Assembly: GCF_001659605.2 (NCBI RefSeq)
Contig: NC_035167.2
Span: 4,340,001 to 4,404,000, forward strand
DNA from: Manihot esculenta
Lineage: Eukaryota; Streptophyta; Magnoliopsida; Malpighiales; Euphorbiaceae
DNA: 64,000 nt
Direction: 5' to 3'
The stretch's first letter is position 1. Every line of letters starts with the position of its first letter. The position numbers were made by a program, and so were the translations under genes. The notes beneath the pieces are model-generated. The model had not been told where the DNA came from. It saw only the letters and a list, made by a program, of their open reading frames with translations, and ran no database searches. Below are positions 22,026-33,805 of the stretch, piece after piece.

Positions 22026-25000
22026 CCTATCATGGGAGGAGTTCGCTAATGAATTTGCAGGATGGGCTTTCCCTGATAGTTCAAGGGAATTGAAGATGAT
22101 AGAATTCGAGCAGTTGAGGCAAACTGATGACATGAGTGTAGACGAATATACTGACAGGTTTATGGAGTTGCTGCCATTTGCTGGGCAAGACCTTAGCACA
22201 GACCAGAAGAGGCCGAGGAGGTATATCATGAAGCTCCATCCCAGGTATTCCTCCTTGGTACAGTCAGCAGATAGAGAGAGTTTTCACGCCATAGTAGACA
22301 TGGCTAGGAGAATGGAGGCTAGTGCCATCGTTCAGGGGACAGTCAAACAGACAGTGGCACAAGCTTCTGGTTCTAAAACTCCGGGTGGGGGAAGGTTAGA
22401 TCCCTCTACCTTGAGTGCGGCAGCTTCAGGCAGTAAGAGATGGGGTAAGCCCAAGGGTAAGAAGAATAAGTTCTGGAACAAGGTCAAGTCTAGTCTGGGA
22501 TTTGGCAGTGGTTCTAGTTCTGGGGCAGATAATGCAGCTTGTGCGAAGTGTGGTAGGCCACACAGGGGTTTATGCCGGTATGGGACGACGACCTGCTACA
22601 GATGCGGGCAAGAGGGGCATATGTCATGGCAATGCCCTAAAGCAGTTCCTATGGCACAGACACATCAGACAGCTTCAGGAAGTGTGGCACAGCCAGTAGC
22701 TCCAGCTGCTACACAGGCCAGTGGCAGAGGCAGAGGGAGAGGGTCAGCTTCTTCCTCAGCAGGATTCAGAGGTGAAGGTCCATCAGCTCCAGCCAGGATC
22801 TTCACCATGACACAGCAGGAGGCTAACACATCCAACACCGTGGTGTCAGGTAATCTCATCATTGGGTGTTCTGATGTGTATGCGTTAATGGACCCGGGTG
22901 CATCTCACTCTTTTATTGCACCGAGAGCCGTTCAGAGGTTAGGATTGATGGTCTCTGGGTTAGAGTGTCCCCTATGGGTCAGTGGACCCAAGTGTGACCC
23001 GTCAGTGGCAGAGGCAGTCTGCCAATGTAGTCCAGTTTTCATAGAGGGAAGATGCCTTTCCGCCGACCTTGTGGTTCTAGATTTGACAGATTTTAACGTC
23101 ATTCTAGGGATGGATTGGTTATCGACCCATGGTGCTACCTTGGACTGTAGAGACAAGGTAGTCAGATTCAGAGATCAGGATGGGTCAGAGGTCGTCTTCA
23201 GAGGAGACAAGAGGGGTACACCTAGAGGACTGATATCAGCTCTTCAGGCTCGTAGGTTGCTTAGGAGGGGATGTCAGGGGTATTTAGCTCATGTGAGGGA
23301 GCTGGACAGTCAGGTTAGAGAGCCCGCCTCAGTGCCGGTGGTCAGAGAATTCTTAGATGTTTTCCCAGACGAGCTGCCAGGACTACCACCTGCAAGGGAG
23401 ATAGAGTTCGAAATAGAGCTGATGCCTGGAACTAGGCCTATCTCTATCCCTCCCTACAGGATGGCACCAGCCGAGATGAAAGAGTTGAAAGAACAGTTGC
23501 AGGAACTGGTAGACAAGGGTTTCATCCAACCGAGTACCTCACCTTGGGGTGCTCCAGTACTCTTTGTGAAGAAAAAGGATGGATCCCTCAGGCTTTGTAT
23601 CGACTACAGGCAGTTGAACAAAGTCACCATCAAGAATAAGTACCCATTGCCAAGGATCGACGATCTATTCGACCAGCTAGCAGGAGCGGGTTGTTTTTCC
23701 AAAATAGATCTGAGATCCGGGTACCATCAGTTGAGAATCAGAGAGGAGGACGTGCCAAAGACGGCCTTCAGGACCAGATATGGGCACTATGAGTTCCTTG
23801 TAATGCCGTTTGGGTTAACTAACGCCCCTGCAGCATTCATGGACCTCATGAACAGGGTATTCAGACCATACCTGGATCACTTCGTTATTGTCTTCATAGA
23901 TGATATCCTAGTGTATTCCAGGAATGCAGAGGAGCATGCCCATCATCTGAGGATTGTATTACAGACCTTGAGGGAACATGGCTTGTATGCCAAGTTCTCC
24001 AAGTGTGAGTTCTGGTTAAGGAGCATATCATTCTTGGGGCATATAGTGTCAGAGAATGGAATAGAGGTAGACCCCAAGAAAGTAGAGGCTGTGACTAACT
24101 GGCCCAGACCCACCTCAGTGACAGAGATCAGAAGTTTCTTGGGTTTGGCTGGTTATTACAGGAGGTTCGTACAGGACTTCTCCAAAATTGCAGCTCCTTT
24201 AACCAGATTGACCAGAAAGAATCAGAGGTTCGAGTGGACCGATCGATGTGAAGAAAGCTTTGAGGAGCTCAAGAAGAGGTTGACTTCAGCACCAGTGTTA
24301 GCTCTGCCAACCAGCAATGAGGACTTCACAGTGTTCTGTGATGCATCCAGAGTAGGCTTGGGTTGTGTGTTGATGCAGAATGGTAGGGTGATCGCTTATG
24401 CTTCTAGACAGCTAAAGAGGCATGAGATGAATTACCCCACACACGATCTGGAGATGGCAGCAGTTATCTTTGCACTCAAGATGTGGAGGCATTACCTCTA
24501 TGGGGTAAAATGTGAGATCTTCACAGATCATAAGAGCCTGCAGCACATCTTGAGTCAGAGAGATTTGAACTTGAGGCAGAGGAGATGGGTAGAACTGCTC
24601 AGTGACTATGATTGCAAGATCCAGTACCATCCGGGTAAGGCTAATGTAGTAGCTGATGCCTTAAGCCGGAAATCACTTGGCAGTTTATCCCACATCACGG
24701 CAGAGAGAAGACCGGTGGTGAAGGAATTTTATAAGCTCATTGAGGAAGGTCTACAGATGGAGTTGTCTGGTACAGGTGCTTTGATTGCACAGATGAAGGT
24801 AACACCCGTGTTTCTGGAGCAGGTGGCTCAGAAACAGCACGAGGACCCAGAGTTAGTGAAAATTGCCAGGACTGTTCAGTCAGGCAAAGATAGTGAGTTC
24901 AGATTCGATGATAAGGGGATCCTCCGCTATGGGAACAGACTATGTGTACCAAATGACATCGGGCTTAAAGGAGACATTATGAGAGAGGCTCATAATGCAA

Positions 25001-25116
25001 GATACAGCATTCACCCTGGAGCCACCAAGATGTATCAAGATCTGAAGAGAGTGTATTGGTGGCCAGCTATGAAGAGGGAAGTGGCACAATTCGTGTCAGC
25101 CTGCGAAATATGTTAG
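21985..25116 (+). pseudogene. pol: Element E gag C-terminus - protease - RT - RNase H - integrase zinc region
   Basis: This 1043-codon frame is true gag-pol sequence from about residue 7. Capsid runs to about residue 130. Zinc knuckles begin near residues 186 and 204 ([14 protein letters not shown]). The aspartic protease has its catalytic Asp at residue 303 ([10 protein letters not shown]). The reverse transcriptase spans about 515-700, with catalytic Asp pair in FIDDIL at 639-640. RNase H has an Asp at 786 ([10 protein letters not shown]). The integrase HHCC finger uses His1003, His1010, Cys1040 and Cys1043. A TAG at 25114-25116 follows the last Cys at once; B has Gln (CAG) there. Gag and pol form one frame with no frameshift between them, as usual in this clade. 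Confidence 0.94.
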
Positions 25117-26235
25117 AGGGTGAAGCTGGAACATCAGAAGCCGGCTGGAATGCTTAACCCGCTACCTATTCCAGAATGGAAATGGGAGAACATAGCTATG
25201 GACTTTGTAGTGGGGTTACCGGCAACATCCAACAGACTAGACTCCATATGGGTGATTGTGGACAGACTCACCAAATCTGCTCACTTCATTCCAGTTAGGA
25301 GCAACTACTCTGTGGATAAGTTAGCGCAGGTTTATGTGGATGAAGTCGTCAGACTACATGGGGTCCCGGTATCTATAGTGTCCGATAGAGGGCCCCAGTT
25401 CACTTCCAGGTTTTGGCGGAGTCTGCAGAGTGCTATGGGTACCAGGTTAGATTTCAGTACTGCCTTCCATCCCCAGACTGATGGACAGTCAGAGAGGACC
25501 ATCCAGACAATAGAGGATATGCTCAGGATGTGTGTGTTAGATTTTGGCGGTTCTTGGAGGCAGCATCTACCTTTGGTGGAGTTTGCCTACAATAACAGCT
25601 ATCATGCTAGCATAAGGATGGCTCCATATGAAGCGTTGTATGGGAGGAAGTGCAGATCACCTGTTTGCTGGGAAGAGGTTGGAGAGAGGTCCTTAGCAGG
25701 GCCTGAGCTTGTAGAGATCACCAGCAGGGTGGTGCCCATGATCAGAGAAAGAATCAAGACTGCTACAAGCAGGCATAAGAGTTATGCAGACATTCGCAGG
25801 AAACAGGTAGAGTTTCAGGAGGGGGATCTAGTATTGCTCAAGGTGTCTCCGATGAAAGGGGTGGTTCGGTTTGGTAAGAAGGGTAAGCTAGCTCCACGGT
25901 ACATCGGACCCTTTGAGGTCTTGCAAAAAGTTGGGAATGTATCGTACAAGCTGGACTTGCCTGCTTCTATGGAGAGAATCCATCCGGTTTTCCATGTTTC
26001 CATGTTGAGGAAGTTCGTGTCAGATCCGGGCAAGGTTCTTAGCGAACCTGATGTGGAGATCCAAGAGGATCTCACTTATGTTGAACAGCCAGTGCGGATT
26101 CTTGACACTCAGATCAGAAAGTTGAGGAACAAGGAAATCCCGATGGTAAAAGTCCTTTGGAACCACCACAATTTAGAAGAATGCACTTGGGAGACCCGGG
26201 AGTCCATACTCCAGCAGTACCCCCACCTCTTCTAA
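25117..26235 (+). pseudogene. int: Element E integrase core and chromodomain
   Basis: This continues the polyprotein in the same phase after TAG 25114-25116 and ends at TAA 26233-26235. Counting from 25120, the catalytic triad is Asp28 (MDFVVG), Asp89 (VSDRGPQF) and Glu125 (QSERT), a D,D35E spacing. The GPF/Y-like region 'GPFEVLQKVG' and 'ERIHPVFHVS' follow. The C-terminal 45-50 residues (RKLRNKEIP, VKVLWNHH, CTWETRE) form a chromodomain. All catalytic residues are intact, so only the upstream stop and the gag frameshift prevent synthesis. Confidence 0.93.
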
Positions 26236-26330
26236 GGTTAGTTGAGATGTGTTCCATGTACTATATGTGTGTATGTTATGTCTATGATATGCATGTACTA
26301 GTTGAGGAACATTCGGGGACAAATGTTCTT

Positions 26331-26343
26331 AAGGGGGGGAGAA
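26331..26343 (+). other. Polypurine tract of element E
   Basis: A purine run AAGGGGGGGAGAA lies immediately before the 3' LTR, the plus-strand primer in reverse transcription. The 95 bp before it (26236-26330) is untranslated. Confidence 0.88.
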
Positions 26344-28702
26344 TGTAATACCCGGCTAGACTCCGGTATCGGAATTCCTACCATCCGGTGGAATTTGGGT
26401 GTCGGAAACCTCTAGAAGGGTAAAAGCATGTTTTTATAAAATGATTTTATGTTTTTAATGTTTTTAAGTATGAAATTAATTGAGTTTTTGTATGAAAAAT
26501 CCTTGGAGGAAAACCCAGGTTCGGCCGCCGAAACTCACTTTCGGCCGCCGAACATGCATGGACTTTGGGAGGCACGTTAGGCCCCCGAAAGTCTAAGTGA
26601 GGGAAGTGCAGGTTCGGCCGCCGAACCTCATGTTCGGCCGCCGAACATTGCATGGATGCGGAGGCACATTCGGCCCCCGAACGTGGCCTGGCCAGCCACT
26701 ATAAAAGGGTCCCCTTGGTCCGCACGGGCGAGCTTTTTCTCTCCCATTGTCGGCCAAGGTGAGTCTCCACCGTTCCTCCCTCGATCTTGAGTGTTTCCTC
26801 TAGATCTTTCATGGTTTTAACAAGTTTATAACTTTGTTTTGAAGATTTGTGAGCTTTGAGCAAGTTTTGAGTGCTTGGAGGTTCAAAGAGCTTAATCTCT
26901 CCATCTCCAAGCTAGGATCACTTTCCTCTCGTTTCTTCAAGAGGTAAGGGTCGATCTTGAACCCTTTTTATGTTTTAAACAAGTTTTAAGTAAGATCTAC
27001 GGGTAGAAATGCATGTTAGGACATATGTTGAATTTATGGGTTTAAGTTGTGATTTTGAGCAATGTAGCTTGTTTATGTATGTTTGTAGTGTTGTAGATGG
27101 GGTATATGCATGTTTGAGACCCCTAGGAACTTGTATGTGTGTTTTGGTTGAGAAATATGCATGATTTATGGTTTTGGAGGCAGGAGGTTCATTTGAACCA
27201 AGTTTCTGCCGTTTGGCAGAAACCAGGTTCGGCAGCCGAAGGGAGTTTCGGCCGCCGAACCCCTCTTGTGAAGGCAGCTTTCGGCTGCCGAAGGTGCCCC
27301 CGATAAGAGACTTTCGTCTCTGTCTGGCACTTTCGGCCGCCGAAGGTGCCGCCGAACCTAGCTGAGTTTCGTCTCTGTCCAGGACTTTCGGCCGCCGAAG
27401 GTACCGCCGAAGGTGCCCTGTTCAGCCATTTCATGCATATTTTCTGTGATGTTTTCATGATGTTTTAGGGGGTTTTTGGAGGATATATTAGAGTTATGTT
27501 TATATATGTTTGGTCCCTCATTGGAGTCCACCTGTGTAGGTTCGGACCCGAGGAACCGAGGACCCCAGCAGTGAGTGAGCTGCTTCAGTGTCTGGTCAGA
27601 GCTAACCAGAGGTGAGTGGAAACAAGCTTAATGTTTTAAATCAAGTAACTAAATGTTTTGAGCATGCTTCACGCATCATGATGATATGTAATAGGCTGAT
27701 TGCATTAGTTCACGAATATGTTGCATTGCATTTTCCTTTGTGGTTGTGGGTGAATGCTGTATGATCCAATTAGTCCACGAGACTTTATATATGATATGAC
27801 AGGAAGACCAGGACCCCATGCTACGGCCTGGCACGAGACTTTATATATGATATGACAGGAAGACCAGGACCCCATGCTACGGCCTGGCACGAGGCTTAAT
27901 ACATGATATGACAGGAAGACCAGGACCCCATGCTACGGCCTGGCACGAGGCTTAATACATGATATGACAGGAAGACCAGGACCCCATGCTACGGCCTGGC
28001 ACGAGACTTTATGTATGTTATGACAGGAAGACCAGGACCCCATGCTACGGCCTGGCACGAGACTATGTTGGGACTAATTGGTGACAGGTTCACCCTTGAT
28101 GTGAATTGTCTGTGATATGATGCATTTCATGAAAGCATGAATTTTAATATAATGTTTTTAGTTTCTGCTCACTGGGCTTTTAGCTCACCCCACTCCCCTA
28201 ACCCCAGGTTTGCAGGTACGGGATTGATAGAGAAGAAAAGAAGAGAAAAGTCATATGTATGTAATAGCTAGAGTATGTGGACATGACAAATGATAAGAAT
28301 GTAATGTAAAGTTTTGAACAGTTATGTTTATGTAACTATGTTATTGAGGATAGAGTTGTGCTTGACCATAGTAGATGTTAATCCCTTGATATGTACATGA
28401 TCTTATTTTATGATGTTTATGTGAACCAACTCAACACAGGATATATATATATTGCCCATTGAGGCTTTGATGAAATCCCACAGAGGGATTAATGTTTATG
28501 TATATGATGAATACAGTGCATGCACAGGTTGAGTTTGGTGAATGAAGAAAAAGAAAAGTTTTTAATTCTTATGTATGTTTGTTGATCATGTATGGGATTA
28601 AACGGGTAAACAGGATGTATGTAGGCTTGCTACGGGTTCCGGCGGCCTTAAGCCGACCTGAATCCTAGCGCCGGTAGCGGTCCGGATTTCCGGGGCGTTA
28701 CA
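26344..28702 (+). repeat. Element E 3' LTR
   Basis: Same length (2359 bp) as the 5' LTR, with every compared segment identical and all internal landmarks at a fixed +7718 offset, including the TATA box at 26700-26707 and the five 56-bp subrepeats at 27779-28058. It is followed by the TSD CTACA at 28703-28707. Confidence 0.96.
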
Positions 28703-28707
28703 CTACA

Positions 28708-29486
28708 GGCCTGGCACAGAGTAAGGAAAGACCAGGATCCCATCCTATGGTCTAGCACGGTTATGGGACTTGAAGACCAGGAGCCAGAGGAGGCCCTGGG
28801 AAAAATGGTAAGTAATGTATGTTCTGACAGGAAAGACCAAGGCCCCATTCTACAGGCCTGGCACAGAGTTAACTTGGACTAATTGGTGACGAGTTCACCC
28901 AACCCTTATGTGGATTGTTTGTGTTATGATGCATTTCATAGAGCATAGTGTTAATGTGTTTTAATAGCTCTACTCACTGGGCTTTTAGCTCACCCCTCTC
29001 CCTTTACCCCCAGGCTTGCAGGTACAGTATAGTGCGGGAGTCCGGATAGAGTAAAGAAGTCATGCTTATGTAATAGCTAGCAATGGACATGATCAAATTG
29101 TAATGTAAAAGTACAGTATAGTCATGTAATGAGTTTTATGGATATTAGAATTGTGCTTGACCATAGATTGTTGTTATCCCTTGTTAATTACATGATCTTA
29201 GAGATTTTTATGATGTTTATGTAAACCAGCTCAACACAGGATATGTTACCCACTGGGGACACTGATGAGATCCCACAGAGGGATTAATATTATGTTAATG
29301 TTTATGCACAGGTTGAGTTTGGTTGATGTTCATGGAAAGAAAAGTTTTAATTTTTATGCATGTTGTTGATCATGTATGGGATTATACAGGTTTACAGGTT
29401 TCATGTCAGGCTTGTTACAGGTCCCGGCGGCCTTAAGCCGATCTGGATCCTAGCGCCGGTAGCGGTCCGATTTTCGGGTCGTTACA
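28708..29486 (+). repeat. Solo LTR D, 3' portion
   Basis: This resumes LTR D after element E, starting within an 'aggcctggcacagag' subrepeat, and ends GGGTCGTTACA at 29486. The TSD GAGCT follows at 29487-29491. No PBS follows; the sequence returns directly to B's gag. Confidence 0.9.
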
Positions 29487-29491
29487 GAGCT

Positions 29492-30076
29492 AGGTCTAGA
29501 AGGTTGAGCAACTGGGGCTGTTGGTTCTGTAGGTGGTGGAGGTGGGGGTGCAGCATTCCCCGAGGTGGGGTTTGCCAGGTTAGGATAGAAGGGTGAGGGT
29601 GGATAAGCTGGGTACTGTGGGTAAGGTGGATAGAAAGGTGGATAAGGCATGTAGGTAGGGTAAGGGTTAAAGCTGGAGTAATCCGATGTGCCTCCCATCG
29701 GATACCCTGAACCCTGTGGGAAGGGTGGATAATGGGGTGGAAAACCATACCCCGAGGCCTGAGCGCCTCCCTGTGACTCCCCTGTCCCTTCTTTCGACAT
29801 GCTGACATCCAGATTCCCATCCCTCCCCTGGTCCTCTTCCATAACCTCCCTCACATCTGAAGAACTTCCTCCTCTATCTGTCCCCCTTCTGCTAGCATCA
29901 AAAGACCTTCTAGGGTCCCTTGACACTCTTTCTCTGCTTGATCTACAAGACATTGCCCTAGGCAATGCAGGAGGACGGGCATCAGTGCCTTCATCCTGGG
30001 GTGGTACTCCAGTTAATCGTGCAGATCGACGAGTTCCTCTCATCCTGTTTTCTGAAAAACAGTACACATCACACAA
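29492..30076 (-). pseudogene. gag: Element B gag, N-terminal part
   Basis: This matches the N-terminal gag of E: NRMRGTRRSARLTG, PPQDEGTDARP, then a Pro/Tyr-rich linker with PPFYPPYPQYP-like runs. The frame starts at 30076 (or the internal Met matching E's 21243) and is cut by solo LTR D at 29486-29491. The leader between it and the PBS (30077-30311) holds no other feature. Confidence 0.88.
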
Positions 30077-30311
30077 ACATTAGCATCATATGGTTCATCT
30101 GGGAACACATGAACCCGCATCACATACATATCATTCATATCATATCATTCATATCATAGCATTAATGCACATGTATATAATCATGGCATTTCACATCATC
30201 ATACAAGACAGGACTCAACATCCTATCCTAGTGGACATGATCTTCATATTGTGCTTGACCTTCTAGAACATCTATGAGCCCGACACTCTAGGTCCGACCA
30301 TATGAACCTAG

Positions 30312-30324
30312 GGCTCTGATACCA
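30312..30324 (-). other. Primer-binding site of element B
   Basis: The minus strand reads TGGTATCAGAGCC, 3 nt inside the 5' LTR edge, identical to the PBS of E. This fixes B's orientation. Confidence 0.92.
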
Positions 30325-30327
30325 TTC

Positions 30328-32603
30328 TGTAACGACCCGAAAATCGGACCGCTACCGGCGCTAGGATTCAGGTCGACTTAAGGCTGCCGGGACCCGTAGC
30401 AAGCCTAACATACATCCTGTAAACCTGTTTAATCCCATACATGATCAACAACATACATAAAAATTTTGAACTTTTCTTTTACCAAGCTCAACCTGTGCAT
30501 GCCCATAAACATATACATAAACATAAACCCCACACTGGAGCTCTCATCAAATGCTCCAATGGGGCATCTCATCATACACAAGCTTGGTAGAACATAAGCA
30601 TCATAAAACATAGATCATGTTTACAAAAGGGATTTCTATACAAACTCGGTCAAGCACAACTTCTAAACCTCAATATCATTTTTACATAACATAGCTGTTC
30701 ATAACTTTACATCATTTTACAATTTATCATGTCCACATTCTATCTATTACATACACATGACTTCATTCATCTCGACTTCTCTGCCTAGCCCGTACCTGCA
30801 AACCTGGGGGATTAGGGAGAGGGGTGAGCTACTAGAGCCCAGTGAGCAGAATAATAAAAAACATTATATTATCATTTCATGCTTTCGTGGAATGCATCAC
30901 ATCACAAACATATCACATCAAGGATAAACTTGTCACCAGTAGCCCTCTAAAATAGTGCCAGAACGTAGAATGGGTCCTGGTCTTTCCCTTACATAGCATA
31001 ACATAACATTCCAATGTGCCAGAATGTAGAATGGGTCCTGGTCTTTCTCTTACATAGTGCCAGCGAACGTAGAATGGGTCCCACTGGTCTTTCCTTTCCA
31101 TACCGTACATATCATATCGTCACATCATAGGTCGAGGGCTATGGATCATCCAACGTTCATCCACATCAACAACAAAATATGTAATGCAACATATTCGTGA
31201 ATTCTAATGCAAACAACCCAGTATATCTCATGGCATTAATGATGCGTGAATCATGCTAAAAGTCCATTATTTGCTTTAAAACGTAATGAGTTATTCCACT
31301 CACCTCTGGATAGCTCTGACCAGACACTGGAGCAGCTGACTCACTGCTGGGGTCCTCGGTTCCTCGGGTCCGAACCTACACAGGTGGACTCAAATGAGGG
31401 ACCAAACATACATGAACATAACTCTAAACTACTCCCCAAAAACCCCCTAAAACATCATGAAACAATCATAGAAAAACATGCAAAGGAGGGCTGGACAGGG
31501 CACTTTCGGCGGCAGGTTCGGCGGCCGAAAGTCCCTTCAGAGCCGCAAATCAGGCAGGAAACTCATGCATGTTCGGCGGCTGAAACTCCCAGACAGAGAC
31601 GAAACTCATGCATGTTCGGCGGCACTTTCGGCGGCCGAAACTGCCCTTCAGAGACAAAAGTCCTCTTTCGGAGGCAGGCTTTGGCAGCCGAAGGCTGCCT
31701 CCACAAGCGGGTTCGGCGGCCGAAAGTTCCTTCGGCGGCCGAACTTGAGTTTCTCCAAAGTGGCAGAAACTCAGCTCCAACATGTACAAACGCCTCCCAA
31801 ACCTTTCAAACATGCATAAACCTATTCTACAACACTCCCAATCATACACAAACAAGCATACAAGTTCATAGGGGTCTCAAACTAGCCTAAACCCCAACTA
31901 CAACACATCAAACATACCCACATTGCTCATGAACACACATTAAACCCATAAACTCAAAACAACCTAAACATGCATTTCTACTCCATAAACTTGTATAAAA
32001 CTTGTTTAAAACACATCATAAGCTAGAGATCGACTCTTACCTCTTGAAGATCGAGAGTAGAGGCGATCTAACTTGGAGTTGGGAGAGATTTAGCTCCTTG
32101 GGTCTCCAAGCTCAAAACTTATTCTTTTGCTCAAAAATCTTCAAAACAAAGTGAAAACTAGTGAAAATCGTGAAAGATTTGAAGGAAGAAACTCAAGATC
32201 GGAGAGCTCACCTTGGCCGAAAATGGGGGAAAAGCTCGCCCGTTTTCGGCTAAGGGACCCCTTTATAGGTGGCTGGCCAGGCCACATTCGGGAGCCGAAC
32301 GTGCCTCCGCATGCATGCCATGTTCGGCGGTCGAACATGAGGTTCGGCAGCCGAACCTGGACTTCCCTCGCTTATGCTTTCGGGGGCCTAAAGCACTCCC
32401 AAAGTGCATGCATGTTCGGCGGCCGAACCTGAGTTTTCCTCCAAGGCTATTTTCATGCAAAAACTCATTTCTTTCTTGATCAAAAACATAAAACACATTA
32501 AAACATTTTATAAAATATGGTTTTACCCTTCTAGAGATCTCCGACACCCGAGATTCCACCGGACGGTAGGAATTCCAATACCGGAGTCTAGCCGGGTATT
32601 ACA
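30328..32603 (-). repeat. Element B 5' LTR
   Basis: In plus reading it runs from TGTAACGACC at 30328 to GGGTATTACA at 32603. A minus-strand TATA box lies at 32261-32268. It differs from the 3' LTR at 8019-10313 by point changes and small indels, for example a missing 'catatcc' stretch near 30949 and loss of one palindrome near 31555. Its part from 30730 on is duplicated at 33806-35679. Confidence 0.92.
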
Positions 32604-32689
32604 GAATGTTTGGCTTGCTACGGGTCCCGGCGGCCTTAAGCCGATCTGGATCCTAGCGCCGGTAGCGGTCCGATTTTTGGTTCGTTACA
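32604..32689 (+). repeat. Solo LTR A, 3' tail
   Basis: It starts with B's duplicated target GAATG and ends TTCGTTACA at 32689. It is followed by GTTGT (32690-32694), the TSD of LTR A, and then LINE sequence. A second copy lies at 35680-35765 within the 3,076-bp duplication. Confidence 0.88.
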
Positions 32690-32694
32690 GTTGT

Positions 32695-33677
32695 CGCCTA
32701 TGGCTTCAACAAAGTACTTTTCCTTCTTCTCTTACTGAAACATTGATTGTTTTGATCCCTAAAGTGGATAGTCTTGAAACTGTTAAAGACTTTCGTCCAA
32801 TTGCGTTATGTAATGTGTTATATAAGATTGTGGCTAAAGCTTTGGTGAACAGATTTAAAAGGGTCCTTCCTATGATTATCCCTGAGAATCAGTCTGCCTT
32901 TATCCCTCATCGATTGATTACTGATAATATTATGGTTGCGTTTGAAATGATTCACAATATTGAAATTAATAAGGGCAGAAATGATGGTAATTGTGAACTT
33001 AAAATTGATATTTCTAAGGCTTATGATATGGTAGAGTGGGAGTTTCTAAAAGGCATGTTGGAACGATTTGATTGTTCTACTCAATGGATTAGGTGGTTGA
33101 CTATGTGCTTTTCGAAAGTTTCTTACAATATCAATTTTAATGGTGATTGGATTGGTCCTATTGTGCATGGTAGAGGTCTTCGACAGGGGGATCCTATTTC
33201 CCCGTATCTCTATTTGGTGTGTGCGGAAGGCTTATCGTTACTACTTAAAGATGCTGAATCTAGGGGCTGGTTGCAAGGCTGTAGGGCAGGTGTTAGATGC
33301 CCAAAGATCTCACATTTATTTTTTGCAGATGATTCTCTGCTATTTTTTAATGCTGGACTGGAGGAAGCAGATAGTATTAAAACTATTCTCAATACGTATG
33401 CGGCTGCTTCTGGACAAGTGGTGAACTTTAACAAATCTGGCATTTTCTTCAGTCCCAATGTAGTCTCTTCTATAAGGTCTAATATCAACAATATCCTGGA
33501 TATTCATTCACCATTGAGTCATAGTGCCTATCTAGGGTTACCTTCTCTTATTGGGAGGAACAAAAAAGCAATTTTTAGTTTTCTAAAAGAAAGAATGTGG
33601 AAGAAGATTAATTCATGGAGCAGCAAATTCTTATATAGAGCAGGCAGGGAGGTTTTCATAAAATATGTGTTGCAGGC
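32695..33677 (+). pseudogene. LINE ORF2 reverse transcriptase segment, copy 1
   Basis: This is a non-LTR reverse transcriptase: LIPKVDSLETVKDFRPIALC, NQSAFIPHRLITDNI, CELKIDISKAYD (first catalytic Asp), GLRQGDPISPYLY and FFADDSLLF (catalytic Asp pair), then thumb sequence up to FIKYVLQA. It is open throughout and continues the LINE frame of 5752-5838 across LTR A. An in-frame ORF running from LTR B through LTR A into this RT (32404-33690, 428 codons) is fortuitous. The segment ends where an LTR inserted at 33678. Confidence 0.88.
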
Positions 33678-33805
33678 TAATCAAATGTAATTTAGCCACA
33701 TTTTTATTATATTTATCATTGCTTATTTACACATTTTTCAGCTTAATTTATGGTTTTTATCTTGTTTTTACAGAAAAGGAAGAAATTGAAAAATTGGAGA
33801 AAAAG
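33678..33805 (+). repeat. 5' fragment of the LTR at 36754, left by the duplication
   Basis: Starts 'taatcaaatg' and matches 36754-36881, then stops at the duplication junction, where B-LTR sequence begins. Confidence 0.8.

Larger units (their letters stand above)
18626..28702 (+). mobile_element. Element E: young full-length chromovirus (Ty3/gypsy, Del/Tekay-like)
   Basis: The LTRs at 18626-20984 and 26344-28702 are both 2359 bp, offset by exactly 7718 bp, with no difference seen in the segments compared. The TSD is CTACA at 18621-18625 and 28703-28707. The PBS (20988-21000) and PPT (about 26331-26343) are intact. The internal region of 5359 bp encodes gag, protease, RT, RNase H, integrase and chromodomain in one polyprotein. 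Two lesions break the frame: an extra A in an A-run near 21995-22001 and TAG at 25114-25116. It looks structurally very young but cannot make a full polyprotein, so it was probably mobilised by proteins of an intact relative. Confidence 0.96.
8019..32603 (-). mobile_element. Element B: full-length chromovirus (Ty3/gypsy), minus strand, nested
   Basis: The LTRs are at 8019-10313 (3') and 30328-32603 (5'). The TSD is GAATG at 8014-8018 and 32604-32608. A PBS at 30312-30324 and a PPT at 10314-10326 fit the orientation. Once solo LTR C (10985-13264) and solo LTR D with element E (17134-29486) are discounted, about 5.4 kb of internal DNA remains, equal to E's internal region. The order gag-NC-PR-RT-RH-IN-chromodomain indicates a Del/Tekay-like chromovirus. 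The LTRs differ by substitutions and indels (2295 vs 2276 bp), and the coding region has stops and a frameshift, so it is older than E and inactive. Confidence 0.93.
30730..33805. repeat. 3,076-bp tandem duplication, copy 1
   Basis: It covers most of B's 5' LTR, the tail of LTR A, the LINE RT segment and the first ~130 bp of the LTR at 36754. Copy 2 starts at 33806. The junction at 33806-33807 shares only 'tg' between donor ends, so the duplication looks micro-homology mediated rather than produced by a transposon. Confidence 0.93.

Noticed and set aside
17134..29486. A single large retrotransposon bounded by the LTR D pieces
   Set aside because: The two pieces together make one LTR flanked by GAGCT, and the DNA between them is element E with its own TSD; there is no LTR D internal region.
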